DNA from: Acytostelium subglobosum LB1
Taxonomy: Eukaryota > Evosea > Eumycetozoa > Acytosteliales > Acytosteliaceae
Length of the DNA stretch: 64,000 nt
Direction: 5' to 3'
Assembly (NCBI RefSeq): GCF_000787575.1
Contig: NW_012236530.1
Location: forward strand, 1,184,734-1,248,733
Below the pieces are notes generated by a model. It made no database searches and was not told the DNA's origin. It saw nothing but the letters and a program-made list of their open reading frames with translations. Positions 31,661 to 41,043 of this stretch are shown here, piece after piece. The number at the start of each line of letters is the position of its first letter. The stretch's first letter is position 1. Both the position numbers and the translations under genes were made by a program.

Positions 31661-32809
31661 TTAATTCTTAATCCTCTTCTTGCTCTTTAAATTTGTTTCT
31701 GTTACTGCTGCCTCTACTTCTGGCTGTTCCTCTGCTTCTGGCTCTGCCTCCACTTCTGCATCTACTTGTTTACTCCTTCGGCCTCGTTTATGAATTATAG
31801 GTGTTGTCTTCGTTGTTTTCGTTGTTGTCGTTGTTGTTGTCGATGTTGTTGGCATTGGTGCTGATTGAGGCGCCGCGGAATATGAACTTGAAGTTGGCGA
31901 CCCAACCTCCTCGTAATCATTCTCCGCCTCCACTGCCATGTTGTCGTTGCACCACCTGGACCACATGTCTCTGGTGTTGGTGAAGTAATTTACCATGCAG
32001 TTCCATCTACAAAAGTGGAGATAGACGCCCAATGTGATGTCTGAACGGGTCACCCTCAATACGTTGGCGCAAGACATAGAGCAGTACTGGCAGACTTGAT
32101 CTTGACCTCCAGGAATCACTGTGTTGGGGTCTCGTAACCCAATGGCGGGCACTGCCAACTTGAAATAGTTGAAGGAGTTCTGGCAACCTATTCTGGATAT
32201 GTGTCCGACTCGGCAAATGTTCATCATGACGTCTCCATAATACAAAGTGAGCCTCTCACAAATCCTACTGATGTGATTGCATATTGGTGGCATTATGATC
32301 TTGTTGGGCTCTCGAGTATGGCGTATTGCGACAGACAAGAAACACCTGAGTCGTTTGATTGATTCAAATTCGATATCATAGTGAGGTATATGTGTCTCCT
32401 CGCCATGCTCCTCTGAACTGGTCATATCGAATGTCTGGGTTGGCATCTGTTGTTGTTGTTGTGGATACGATTGTCTACGGCTTGTTGGTGGCTGGGTTGG
32501 AGTTTGGACTGGTGGTACTTGGATTGGCTGTGGCTGGGGATACTGCTGCTTGAGCAATTGATTGACCTGATCTTGTAATTGATTGATGTGTTCCTTTTGC
32601 CCCTCGATCTGACTATCCTTCTCATCAATGATTGTTGTGTACGATCTGAATCTATTGTTTATAATATTACGGCACCTGCCTGAGCATCGAATGAGATGGT
32701 CACCAATCTCCCATAGTGACATCCAATCATCGCAAAAGAAACACCTTGTACCCGCTCCCAACATCCTTGAGAGAATGATCTCATCCAACTCTTGATCAGA
32801 CCTTGTCAT
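31661..32809 (-). CDS. Orphan zinc-binding, coiled-coil protein
   Basis: Single-exon ORF of 382 aa. Near the N-terminus Cys23, Cys26, His38 and Cys42 (CFFCDD ... DHLIRC) form a C2HC knuckle. A coiled coil follows (IIDEKDSQIEGQKEHINQL to about residue 90), then a Gln/Pro linker. A second cysteine group lies in VCQYCSMSC and LHFCRWNCMVNYF (about 238-275), with the spacing of an FCS-like treble clef. The last 90 residues are low-complexity, Thr- then Glu/Val-rich, ending basic (KSKKRIKN), with a possible nuclear signal HKRGRRSK. I do not recognise the family. A chromatin or RNA-linked adaptor is one guess, unsupported by any signature. Confidence 0.65.
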   Translation of the reverse strand: MTRSDQELDEIILSRMLGAGTRCFFCDDWMSLWEIGDHLIRCSGRCRNIINNRFRSYTTIIDEKDSQIEGQKEHINQLQDQVNQLLKQQYPQPQPIQVPPVQTPTQPPTSRRQSYPQQQQQMPTQTFDMTSSEEHGEETHIPHYDIEFESIKRLRCFLSVAIRHTREPNKIIMPPICNHISRICERLTLYYGDVMMNICRVGHISRIGCQNSFNYFKLAVPAIGLRDPNTVIPGGQDQVCQYCSMSCANVLRVTRSDITLGVYLHFCRWNCMVNYFTNTRDMWSRWCNDNMAVEAENDYEEVGSPTSSSYSAAPQSAPMPTTSTTTTTTTKTTKTTPIIHKRGRRSKQVDAEVEAEPEAEEQPEVEAAVTETNLKSKKRIKN

Positions 32810-32878
32810 TATTATTATTGTTATTGTTATGTTGTTGTTGTTGTTGTTGTTATATAATAATAGTTGTTACTTGGACCA

Positions 32879-33106
32879 ATGTTCCAAAGAATGGAAGTGA
32901 ACATCAAGTTGGAGAAAGACAATGACCTTTTTTTTTTGGATTTGTTTAACATTGGTCCTCTCTCATTGAATCAATATCCTTTTGATGCGTCTACAACCTA
33001 TGAGAGTGACCCGTCTTGGCATCAACATGTTGATGACTGGACTCTAAACAACCAGCTTGATGATGTCAATGAGATTATAAATATATACTTCTTATTGAAT
33101 GAATAA
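32879..33106 (+). CDS. Small acidic ORF, possible gene
   Basis: A 75-aa reading frame from ATG 32879 (MFQRMEVNIKLEKDNDLFFLDLFN) to TAA, divergent from the orphan zinc protein 69 nt away. It is acidic, with aromatic/acidic mixes (PSWHQHVDDWTLNNQLDDVNEIINIY) and no low-complexity repeats. It lacks homologues that I recognise and has no intron. It may be a real small protein or chance. Confidence 0.35.
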   Translation: MFQRMEVNIKLEKDNDLFFLDLFNIGPLSLNQYPFDASTTYESDPSWHQHVDDWTLNNQLDDVNEIINIYFLLNE

Positions 33107-33248
33107 AGACTGAAATAGAGATAGATATTGAAAACAAATATTTGTTTGTTGTTTGTTGTTTGTTTGTTTCAATGGCTAACTGGATGGACTGTTTATTTGG
33201 AGTACGTATCCATGATATCATATGATCGATTGGGTCAGGGTAGCGCGC

Positions 33249-33931
33249 TTATTCTCCCTTGTGTCTCAATCTGCAACCTGGGGTGATACGAGCACGACCT
33301 CCGGTTGGCTGGGCAATGACGGTGGAGCATGAGGAGCAGAGCACAACAGTCTGAGCATGTGAGAAAACAGTAGTAATCGAGTGACAGCCTTGGCAGTTGA
33401 TGTCGACGAAAGAGGAGTTTGGAGATTGAACCAATCTCTTCAACTTGTGCTTTCTCTTCTCTGATTCGATGCTTGGGAAAAGCAAATCACCACGTTCTCT
33501 AGCCTATATATTATTATTTATATCAAGTTGCAAATGGATAGTAATAATGTAATGTAAGTATATCGTTCATTCAAACATATATTTCAATGTCTCGGTTATG
33601 TGTTATGTTGTGTTGTGACGCGGTGTGATTGATTGTGTTGATGTTTGTTTGTAATTGATTGATTGAATGTTTGTTTGTTGTTCATTCGATGTCCACCAAC
33701 AATGTTGTTGTGTTGTTTGTTTGTTGTTATCATTGTTCCAACATATTAACAACATAAATATTACTGCAAGTTGTTCCTCTTCATTATTTGTTCGAACAAA
33801 TCATGATTATCATCGTCATTATAATCGCAGCAGTAGTTTATACATGTTGTTGTTGATGTTGTTGATGTATGCTGATGATCATTGAGGTGTAGGTAGACTG
33901 TCACATGGCCGATGATAGAGATACGCACCAT
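33249..33931 (-). CDS. rps27: 40S ribosomal protein S27 (eS27)
   Basis: The main exon 33503-33249 encodes [20 protein letters not shown] ... GCRLRHKGE (84 residues), ending with the eS27 zinc finger CQGC-x14-CSSC. The exon opens directly behind an acceptor (TATAG) in phase 0, so only the initiator Met is missing. An ATG followed at once by GTGCGT at 33931-33929 fits as exon 1, leaving a 425-nt intron. An intron right after the ATG is also seen in mlcR in this window. The product is an 85-aa component of the small ribosomal subunit. The exon 1 position is inferred; the rest is firm. Confidence 0.88.
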
Positions 33932-34812
33932 TGTATGATCTGGTTGTGTTGATAGAGCTAAAACAAAAAGGGCCTTCCTTCAATGTGCAGCACTCGCTTT
34001 CATGGTCGTCTGTTCTCCACACAACACGCACAGCTCAATTAAAAAATAAATCGAAAAAATAAAAAGAAAAATGTTCGAATCCGACGCAGAATAACTGCCC
34101 GTGCATTTATTTCGTTATGTGTGCATTGTCCTTCCCACACACATGAGACACTTCTCACTCGCAGGACAAGTTTGGGTTGGCTGCGAGGTAACTCCAACCA
34201 TTGGCGGTAGTCATGTCAATGAGGATAGATGGGAGTATGTAGCCAACATGTTGTTCACGATGTCAGACATCATGTTGACTCACTGTTGGTGATCGACTTG
34301 ATATATGTAGTTCTTCAAGCCAAGAGACATAAACAACTACATTAGTTGATCCTTCAACTTGGTTAACTCGATCTACCATTGGTGTGTATGTTGCTGTTTA
34401 TTGATGTCGTTACTGCTTCGATTGCTTACGTTGAACATTGTTGTCTAAGAATGAATAAATGAATGAATTATGAGATAAGGGAGTGTCCGGTGGTATATTG
34501 ATTGATAGATTAGAGGAAAGAAAATGTTATTAAGATTGACTGGTCAACATCATTCTTTGAATAGTCTTGATTAACAACAATGTTAATGTATTGTTACTAA
34601 CTTAACAACAAATTTAGAACAAGTGTCAATGTCAATGATTGATTAGATTAATTAGATTGAATGGTAACAGGGTGGACAATGGTTGGTTCGGAGTTGGATA
34701 GTATATCAATGGTTTGGTTTATTTGTTCTACACATTTATGGTGATTTGGGTGGATGATGGTTGGAGGGGTCCGTGTTTGATTCTGTTCTTTAGCCAATAT
34801 ATACTGAAGTGT
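33932..34812. other. Intergenic region upstream of rps27
   Basis: Contains A-rich tracts (34035-34070) of the kind found near ribosomal protein gene promoters, a CAAACA/GTTG spacer and the mlcR 3' flank. Open stretches are short and unconvincing. No gene seen. Confidence 0.5.
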
Positions 34813-35571
34813 TTACTTCTTGGCGTAAAGGGTGTTGACAAATAGATCGTACTTGACTTGCTTCTGCTCGTTCTCACAAATGGTCAACAACTCAGCCAGC
34901 TACACATTGGAATGAAACGGATTGATGGGAAGAAGAGGAGGAGGGTTGTGAGTTAGTGGATTTGTTATTCATTGACTGGACGAATTATCGATAATTACCT
35001 CAGCCTCGTTAAGCTTATCACCCTGGGACAGCAGAGCCTTGGAAATGACACTTGATGGAATGTATCCCAATCCCTCTGGGTCGAAGGTCTTGAAAGCGTT
35101 TAATAGAATCTGTTCATTGCTGGTCTGTTGGATTGTTGTAGTAGTAATGTATTAGTATCATTCAATCAATCGACGTCAATGTTGTGTCATGTGATTGACA
35201 AACTTACCTGCTTCATGCGACGTGACATCATGGACATAAACTCTGGGAAACCAATACCGCCAGACTTGGTGGCGTCGGCCTCGTTGAACATCTCATCCAA
35301 CTGATCTTGGGTGACAAAGACGTTGAACTGCTTGAGCACAGTCTTCAGTGCATCCTTCTTGATGATACCGGTTCTGTTGCTGTCGAACAACTCAAATGCC
35401 TCTTTCAGCTCAGCGACCTGATCCTCGCCCAGAACAACCGACGACTCCTCTCTAGTTAATCTTCTCTTTGATGCCTATTTTGATTGAATGATTGATTGGT
35501 GATGAGTTCAATGTCAGATTGATTGATCCTGCTGCTGTTATTGTTCCTTCCCAACATTACAAACATACCAT
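34813..35571 (-). CDS. mlcR: Myosin II regulatory light chain
   Basis: Four exons in transcript order: 35571-35569 (ATG alone, then GTATGT), 35474-35208, 35124-34999, 34899-34813, giving 160 aa. The head ASKRRLTREESSVVLGED keeps the basic patch and the Ser pair that myosin light chain kinase phosphorylates in Dictyostelium RMLC. The first EF hand (AFELFDSNRTGIIKKDAL) is followed by FNEADATKSGGIGFPEFMSMMSRRMKQ and two degenerate hands, ending VKYDLFVNTLYAKK. It binds the IQ motif of myosin II heavy chain and sets its activity in cytokinesis and cortical tension. The single-codon first exon makes naive ORF calls miss the start. Confidence 0.95.
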
Positions 35572-37634
35572 TATTATAGGTTTTTGTTGTAGTAGTACTT
35601 TGTTGGATTATATATCCTAAATTGTAATGCTATTAAGTTAGAAGTTGTTTGATTGATTGATTGATTGATTGAAGTTGACAATAATGAAGATTAAACTGAA
35701 TGATGATGAGTTGAAAACTAATAAAAATCCAAAGCAAAAGAATGAAGCAAGGAAAGATGTAAGGGAAGGATGTTGTTGTTGTTGATAATTGATGTTGTTG
35801 TTGTTAACTTTGGTTGATTATTACAGTGAAGGGATGGATGGAGGGAAGTTGCAGCACAGGTGTATTGATTTTTTTTTTTGTTTTTGTTCGAATAACAATG
35901 TGATATTGTTTGAAATTGATGTTGTTGGTGAGGGGTACACAATAGTGATCATGCCTCTTTGTGTGTGGGTGGTGTTTAAATAATATTATTAATATCAAAC
36001 TGCCCCACACACACACACAACAAACACATTGACAATGGGGTAAAGTGATAGACACACTTGGATGATGACCATCACCAATACCAATGATGGTCTGGATCAT
36101 GGTAATGAAACGACGGACATGTTTGTTGTGTGGGTTAACAAATATAACAACATACAATGAGAAGTGAGGGTGATATAAATAGGACTGTTTAAAGGTGTAT
36201 ATAAATACACTCTTAAGTATTAGTAAATTGATTATAGTATATGTGTGTGTGTGTGTGTGTGAATGGATGAGTGTTGTGTGTAGATGGAACAGATGGCTTC
36301 GACTGGCGGGGTGGATGGATGGATGGATAATTAGCCATGGTAAATTGGATGGCTGGAGTAATAAATGGGTTGGATTGGTTTGTAGGGGGTGATTGATTGA
36401 TTGATTGATGGATGGTTATATTATCTGTATGCTCTTTTAGATGATGAAGATGGATAAATGCGTCGTCCACATCCCTTTGGATCATCCAAAGAATACTTTA
36501 AACAACTCATGTTATTGATGGATTCCAAAGTTGGTCGCAACACATTCACACACAATCAATTGCGTAGATGATGAATGAGAAGAGGAAGACAAGAATGTGT
36601 TTGTTTGGATGTCCTTGATAATAATAGTGTCCATGTTGGTTGCTGTGCTCACTCTATAAATGGATTGATTGATTGATTGATTGATTGACAGGCAGTATAG
36701 TTGACAATCAATCAAACACACAACAAATGCATATGCGTAGTATGTGTATTTATATACCTTTCTAATGAAACAGTAGGTGTTATTTATATTTATATTTATA
36801 TTTACAAATCGTAGTGTAAGTAAGAAGGTATGTTTGATGTTGGTTGTGCTCAAGTTGAATGAATGACAGTCTGTCTGGTTGGTTGATGGATGGTCAGGTC
36901 AGTCAGTTGTTGGTACAATAGGTGTTAACACCACAGAGACACTCAGAGACCATCACCATCATCAGCTGTTGCTTCTGATCAGAGGCCAACACACTTCAGT
37001 CAGATCACCTATCATCAGTGCCAATGATGGGGCGGTGTTTGATCAATTATATTTATCAAAATTCTAATCTATTCTATTATTTTTGTTGAAGCCAAATTAT
37101 GTGAATCTGAGCCATCAAAATGGATAAAATAATTAAATGGCTATTAGCAAAATTTGCCCCTCCCTCGATGTAATCAGATACATCAACATCAATGTCATCA
37201 CATGAATTGGAAGAAATGCACAGAGAAAGGAAACTATTGTTTGAAGAGAACGAACTGTTCAAAGTATCGACACAGCAGTCACACCATGGATACCCCAAAA
37301 ATAGAGTATGACTCTGCTATGGAATGGTCTGGTCTGCCTCTCCCTCCTGCCACCTGACCCATCTGGACCAGATGTACCTTGCTGGAGATATTATTGCCTA
37401 TTAATTGACCTTGTCTTTGTCCCGACACATATCTCAGTTGCCAGATGTATGATCATACATCACTTCCACCCAACAATATTTGTCACCAAGTTAACTGAGT
37501 AAGCCACAAAGTGATCAAGCAAGTATCTTGTGTTGACTTGATTTGACTTGGAAACTTCTGTTATCAGTGGCGCAGTCTTTGATGATTGATTGACCAATGT
37601 CAATCAGAAATAGTTGATACATTACAAAGTTTAT
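35572..37634. other. 2-kb gene-poor region
   Basis: Lies upstream of mlcR and downstream of the roadblock gene. Rich in repeats: (GATT)n at 35655-35672 and 36390-36408, (GT)n at 36242-36260, (GATG)n near 36312-36326, (GATT)n at 36664-36688. Short open blocks are mostly repeat-driven. One AT-to-coding-like transition occurs at 37120-37311 (separate entry). Confidence 0.5.
37120..37311 (+). pseudogene. Short ORF pair split by one in-frame stop
   Basis: From ATG 37120 the frame reads MDKIIKWLLAKFAPPSM, meets TAA at 37171-37173, and continues in the same frame for 45 codons (SDTSTSMSSHELEEMHRERK, LLFEENELFKVST, QQSHHGYPKNRV) to TGA at 37309. The second part looks like a charged amphipathic helix. 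It could be a nonsense-broken small gene, a spliced last exon (acceptor ATCAG at 37174-37176), or chance. Confidence 0.2.
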
Positions 37635-38041
37635 TTATTCGTGTGATATCTGATTGACAACCATCAGGAAGTAGTCGTTATCTAATGTGTGTGCGTCGAA
37701 TGAATGAATGAGTGAAGTGAATTATGAAGTAGGTCCAAGGTTAGTATGATGATTAGGCTGGTGGTGGACACAGGACAAAACATACCTGGTGTGATCATTA
37801 TATCAGTGTCCTTTGACCTGACTCTGAAGAATGAAGCTTCGTCTGAGTTGTTGTTTTGTTTCAGAAGTGCAGTGGCTCTTGGGAAGATGTCAATGACCAT
37901 CTTTGAGTACTCGAGTGATGCATTGCTATCGAATGTAGACTTGATCACTGAACCAGACTTGTTGATAATCAGTATGCCCTTGACGCCCTTGTGTCCAAGT
38001 ATGCGCTTGAATGTCTCTTCAATGTTAATGTCGGTAGTCAT
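37635..38041 (-). CDS. dynlrb: Dynein light chain roadblock/LC7
   Basis: Two exons, 38041-37786 and 37681-37635, give 100 aa, the family length. The first encodes MTTDINIEETFKRILGHKGVKGILIINKSG in pieces, then SFFRVRSKDTDIMITP; the 47-nt second exon encodes the final strand NDYFLMVVNQISHE. Hallmarks are the ETFKRI helix, KGVKGILIIN, IKSTFD and the RxRSK turn. It dimerises on the dynein intermediate chain of cytoplasmic dynein. The open frame upstream of the ATG is not part of the protein. Confidence 0.93.
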
Positions 38042-38407
38042 GATTGTATATTGATGTAATTGATTGATCGATTGATGTTTGAGAGACAAAGAATGAGATG
38101 AAGGCAACAGCAGCAGTAACAATGATGTTGAATGTTCGCAGCAGAGTGAATGAATGGGATATGCTATGTTATGTTATTTGTACAAGTAGTTATAAGTTCG
38201 CCAAACACTTTTGTGATCATCATCAGACATCAGTGACAAAACTTCATTAAAACGTCAAGACTAGCATAGTTTTGGTAGTCTACGGATATGGCAGTCATAC
38301 CTCTACCATTGTCATTCAATCATACATTGTACATTGACAAGAAGACAGATCGTTCGTTCGTTTAAAGTTGTTATCTCTGTTTATTGGGATGTACCAACAC
38401 CAGTGAG
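38042..38407. other. Spacer between roadblock and SmD2 genes
   Basis: 366 nt between two minus-strand genes: the roadblock upstream region and the SmD2 3' flank. No gene seen. Confidence 0.55.
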
Positions 38408-39018
38408 TTATGTTCCATGTGGATTCTTCAGCACTAGGATGACAGAGTCACCTCTGAGGAACATCTTACTGATGAATCTATCTTTGTTGACAGGCTTTGC
38501 CTTCTTCTTTCCCTTTCCTGTCTTTGGTATCTCTGTCCACATCTCCCTGACCTAATATTCCAACATATCATCATATTCATCAATGATTGATTGGGTGAAT
38601 GTTCGCCAAGTTGATAATGAATGAATGAATGATATTGATTGATTTTGATTGATTGATAGATGGAGTGTAGTATCGTTAGTTCAATGTGATCACACTCAAT
38701 CAAAGCAGCTCAACTTGACGACACATACATTCTCTAAAACCATGTTACAATGACGATCGAATGCTCTGACTCGACCCAGCAGCTTCTTGTTGTTTCTAAC
38801 ATTGATAAGTATCTGAGTGTTCTTGTTTACACTTTCCATCAAGATTGATAATGGACCTGTCTCAAACTCCTTCTGCTCGTCTCTCTCCTATACATATGAA
38901 TGACATTCGTGATTGATGTAAGTGTTAGTGAGTACATTCATCCTTCCATCCACCGACCGTCATTCAATCACTGTGCTTGTGATATGCATACCTCTGTTGT
39001 TGGAGTATCGGTACTCAT
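38408..39018 (-). CDS. snrpd2: Small nuclear ribonucleoprotein SmD2
   Basis: Three exons, 39018-38992, 38887-38729, 38551-38408, all phase 0, give 109 aa. Sm1 motif: [43 protein letters not shown] (read in pieces), with the conserved [13 protein letters not shown]. The third exon starts [41 protein letters not shown], again diagnostic for SmD2. It forms part of the heptameric Sm ring on U1, U2, U4 and U5 snRNAs. The upstream region is shared with the divergent cyclophilin 40 gene. Confidence 0.96.
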
Positions 39019-39610
39019 GTTTGTTTATTGTATATTTATATATATATAGATATATGAGAAGTAAGTACGTAAGTAAGATTGTCAAATCCGCTTCATCAGA
39101 GACACTTCTCACAGGCTAAAGTGAAGTTGACCATTGAAAAACTTTCATTACTCTGTTGCCCTGTCAGTTAGCATGTGCGCGAGAAGTAATAGACTCAAAC
39201 AAGTGTCTATCTACACTTTATTATTGACTTGTTTGAGCACCAACTGGTTGATTGCCTCAATTGCTTACTCGAGGTTGTTATCTCAGTGGTGATGGAGTGA
39301 TGTGGATGATAAGATATACATCATACGTTTCAACTTTGTTGACATCATCTTGAGTATCAATATCTGGGATACTGTCCTAGCCTAGCATACGTTTCCATCA
39401 AGTTGGACGTTGAGTTCTAACAACTACTTACTCCTAATATTGTTGGTCAATTAAACAGTTGTTTGTAAATGAAGTGCATTTGAATGAAATTTCGCTCAAA
39501 GTTCGCTCTTCGTAGCTTGTTCAACTTCATAATCAGGACTTGCAAAAGCATTGAGTTACTCTGTATCTAGTTATAACATATATATATATACAATACACAT
39601 ACAATCACAA
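39019..39610. promoter_or_regulatory. Divergent promoter region, SmD2 / cyclophilin 40
   Basis: 592 nt between two divergent start codons. A heat-shock-element pair GAAATTTC sits at 39486-39493, about 118 nt before the Cyp40 ATG, with more TTC units nearby (39502, 39510). TA repeats precede the ATG. No ORF. Confidence 0.45.
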
Positions 39611-40904
39611 ATGGCAAACCCACGTGTTTACTTTGATATCACCATTGGAGGAGAGAATGGTATGTATCAAGTTGGTTGTGATTGATTGAATGAATGAATG
39701 AGTTAACTAACTACCTAACTACATTGTGATGTATAGCTGGAAGGATCGTGATGGAGTTGTACAAGGACAAGGTACCAATCACAGCAGAGAACTTCAGAGC
39801 ACTGTGCACTGGTGAGAAGGGTGTTGGAAAGAGTGGAAAGCCTCTCTCATACAAGGGCTCTATCTTCCACAGAGTCATTCCTCAGTTCATGATCCAAGGA
39901 GGTGACTTTACAAACTTCAACGGCACTGGTGGCGAGTCAATCTATGGCGAGAAGTTCAATGGTAGGGCACTTCATTCTTACATGGCAATGTTACATTGAC
40001 ACTCACTCATTCAATCAATCACTTTCAATCATTCAAACAATCAAGATGAGAACTTCATTGACAAGCACACTAGAGCCGGACAATTGAGTATGGCCAATGC
40101 TGGTGCCAACACCAATGGCAGTCAGTTCTTCATTACAACAGTCCCAACTCCACATCTTGATGGGTAAGATAGATAGTAACCAAGCCACCATGTGATCGTA
40201 TTAAGACTAACGCGCCCCATCATACCTTTTGCAGCAAGCATGTGGTCTTTGGAAGAGTGATCAAGGGAATGTCTGTGGTCAGAAGGATCGAGGGCATCGA
40301 GACTGGTGCACAGGACAAGCCAACATTGGATTGCACAATCTCCAACTCTGGCGAGCTGGCTGAGGGTGAGGACGATGGCGTCCCAGCAAAGGTGACAGCA
40401 GATGGAGACAAGTGGGAGGACTACCCTGCCGACGACAATGTCAATGGTGACGCCGAGTTCATCAAGGTTGCCGACACCATCAAGAACATTGGAAACGATT
40501 ACTTCAAGGCCAACAAGAACGCAGAGGCCGTTGAGAAGTACAAGAAGGCATTGAGATATTTGGATTGCATCAGCTCGGTCGAGGGACTGAAGGCTTCACA
40601 GACCTCGTGCTACTTCAACATGGCACTGGCCTACACCAAGCTGAACAAATACGGCGAAGCAATCACTGCCTGCAATGACGGCCTGAAGATCACACCAAAC
40701 GACGTCAGAGGATTCTTCAGACGTGGAAAGGCCAACATGCTGGCCAAGGACTATGACGAGGCATTGGAGGACTTTGGACTTGTGCTGGAGAAGGATCCAG
40801 AGAACAAGGATGCCAAGGCAGAGATTGCCAGAGTCAAGGCATTGACTGCTGAGCACACCAAGAGGCAAGCAGCTGCCTTCTCCAAGATGTTCTCGGACGA
40901 GTAA
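39611..40904 (+). CDS. ppid: Cyclophilin 40 (PPIase D, Hsp90 co-chaperone)
   Basis: Four exons (39611-39659, 39737-39961, 40046-40163, 40235-40904) give 353 aa. The cyclophilin domain (1-175) holds [40 protein letters not shown] and the [12 protein letters not shown] loop. A linker leads to three TPR helix pairs ([81 protein letters not shown] in pieces). The Lys/Arg clamp for the Hsp90 MEEVD tail is visible. It acts in the cytosol on Hsp90 clients as a prolyl isomerase. Convergent with the GTPase-LRR gene, with 139 nt between stops. Confidence 0.96.
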
Positions 40905-41043
40905 GTGAGGTGGATGTTCGTCCGTCAGTAGGTCACTTGACAAGGTGGCCTGGCAATAAACAACAATTACAATCGAGTTATCCTAAAAGATGTCAAGGGA
41001 AGGGAAGGCAAGGACAGTTTATTCCAAAAAGGGGATATCAGTC

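Noticed and set aside
32340-32560. Plus-strand ORF with a Val-rich hydrophobic stretch
   Set aside because: Antisense of the Gln/Pro-rich linker of the orphan zinc protein.
37682-38122. Longer 146-residue version of the roadblock protein
   Set aside because: The extra N-terminus is leader sequence and the extra C-terminus reads through the intron; the two-exon 100-aa model fits the family exactly.
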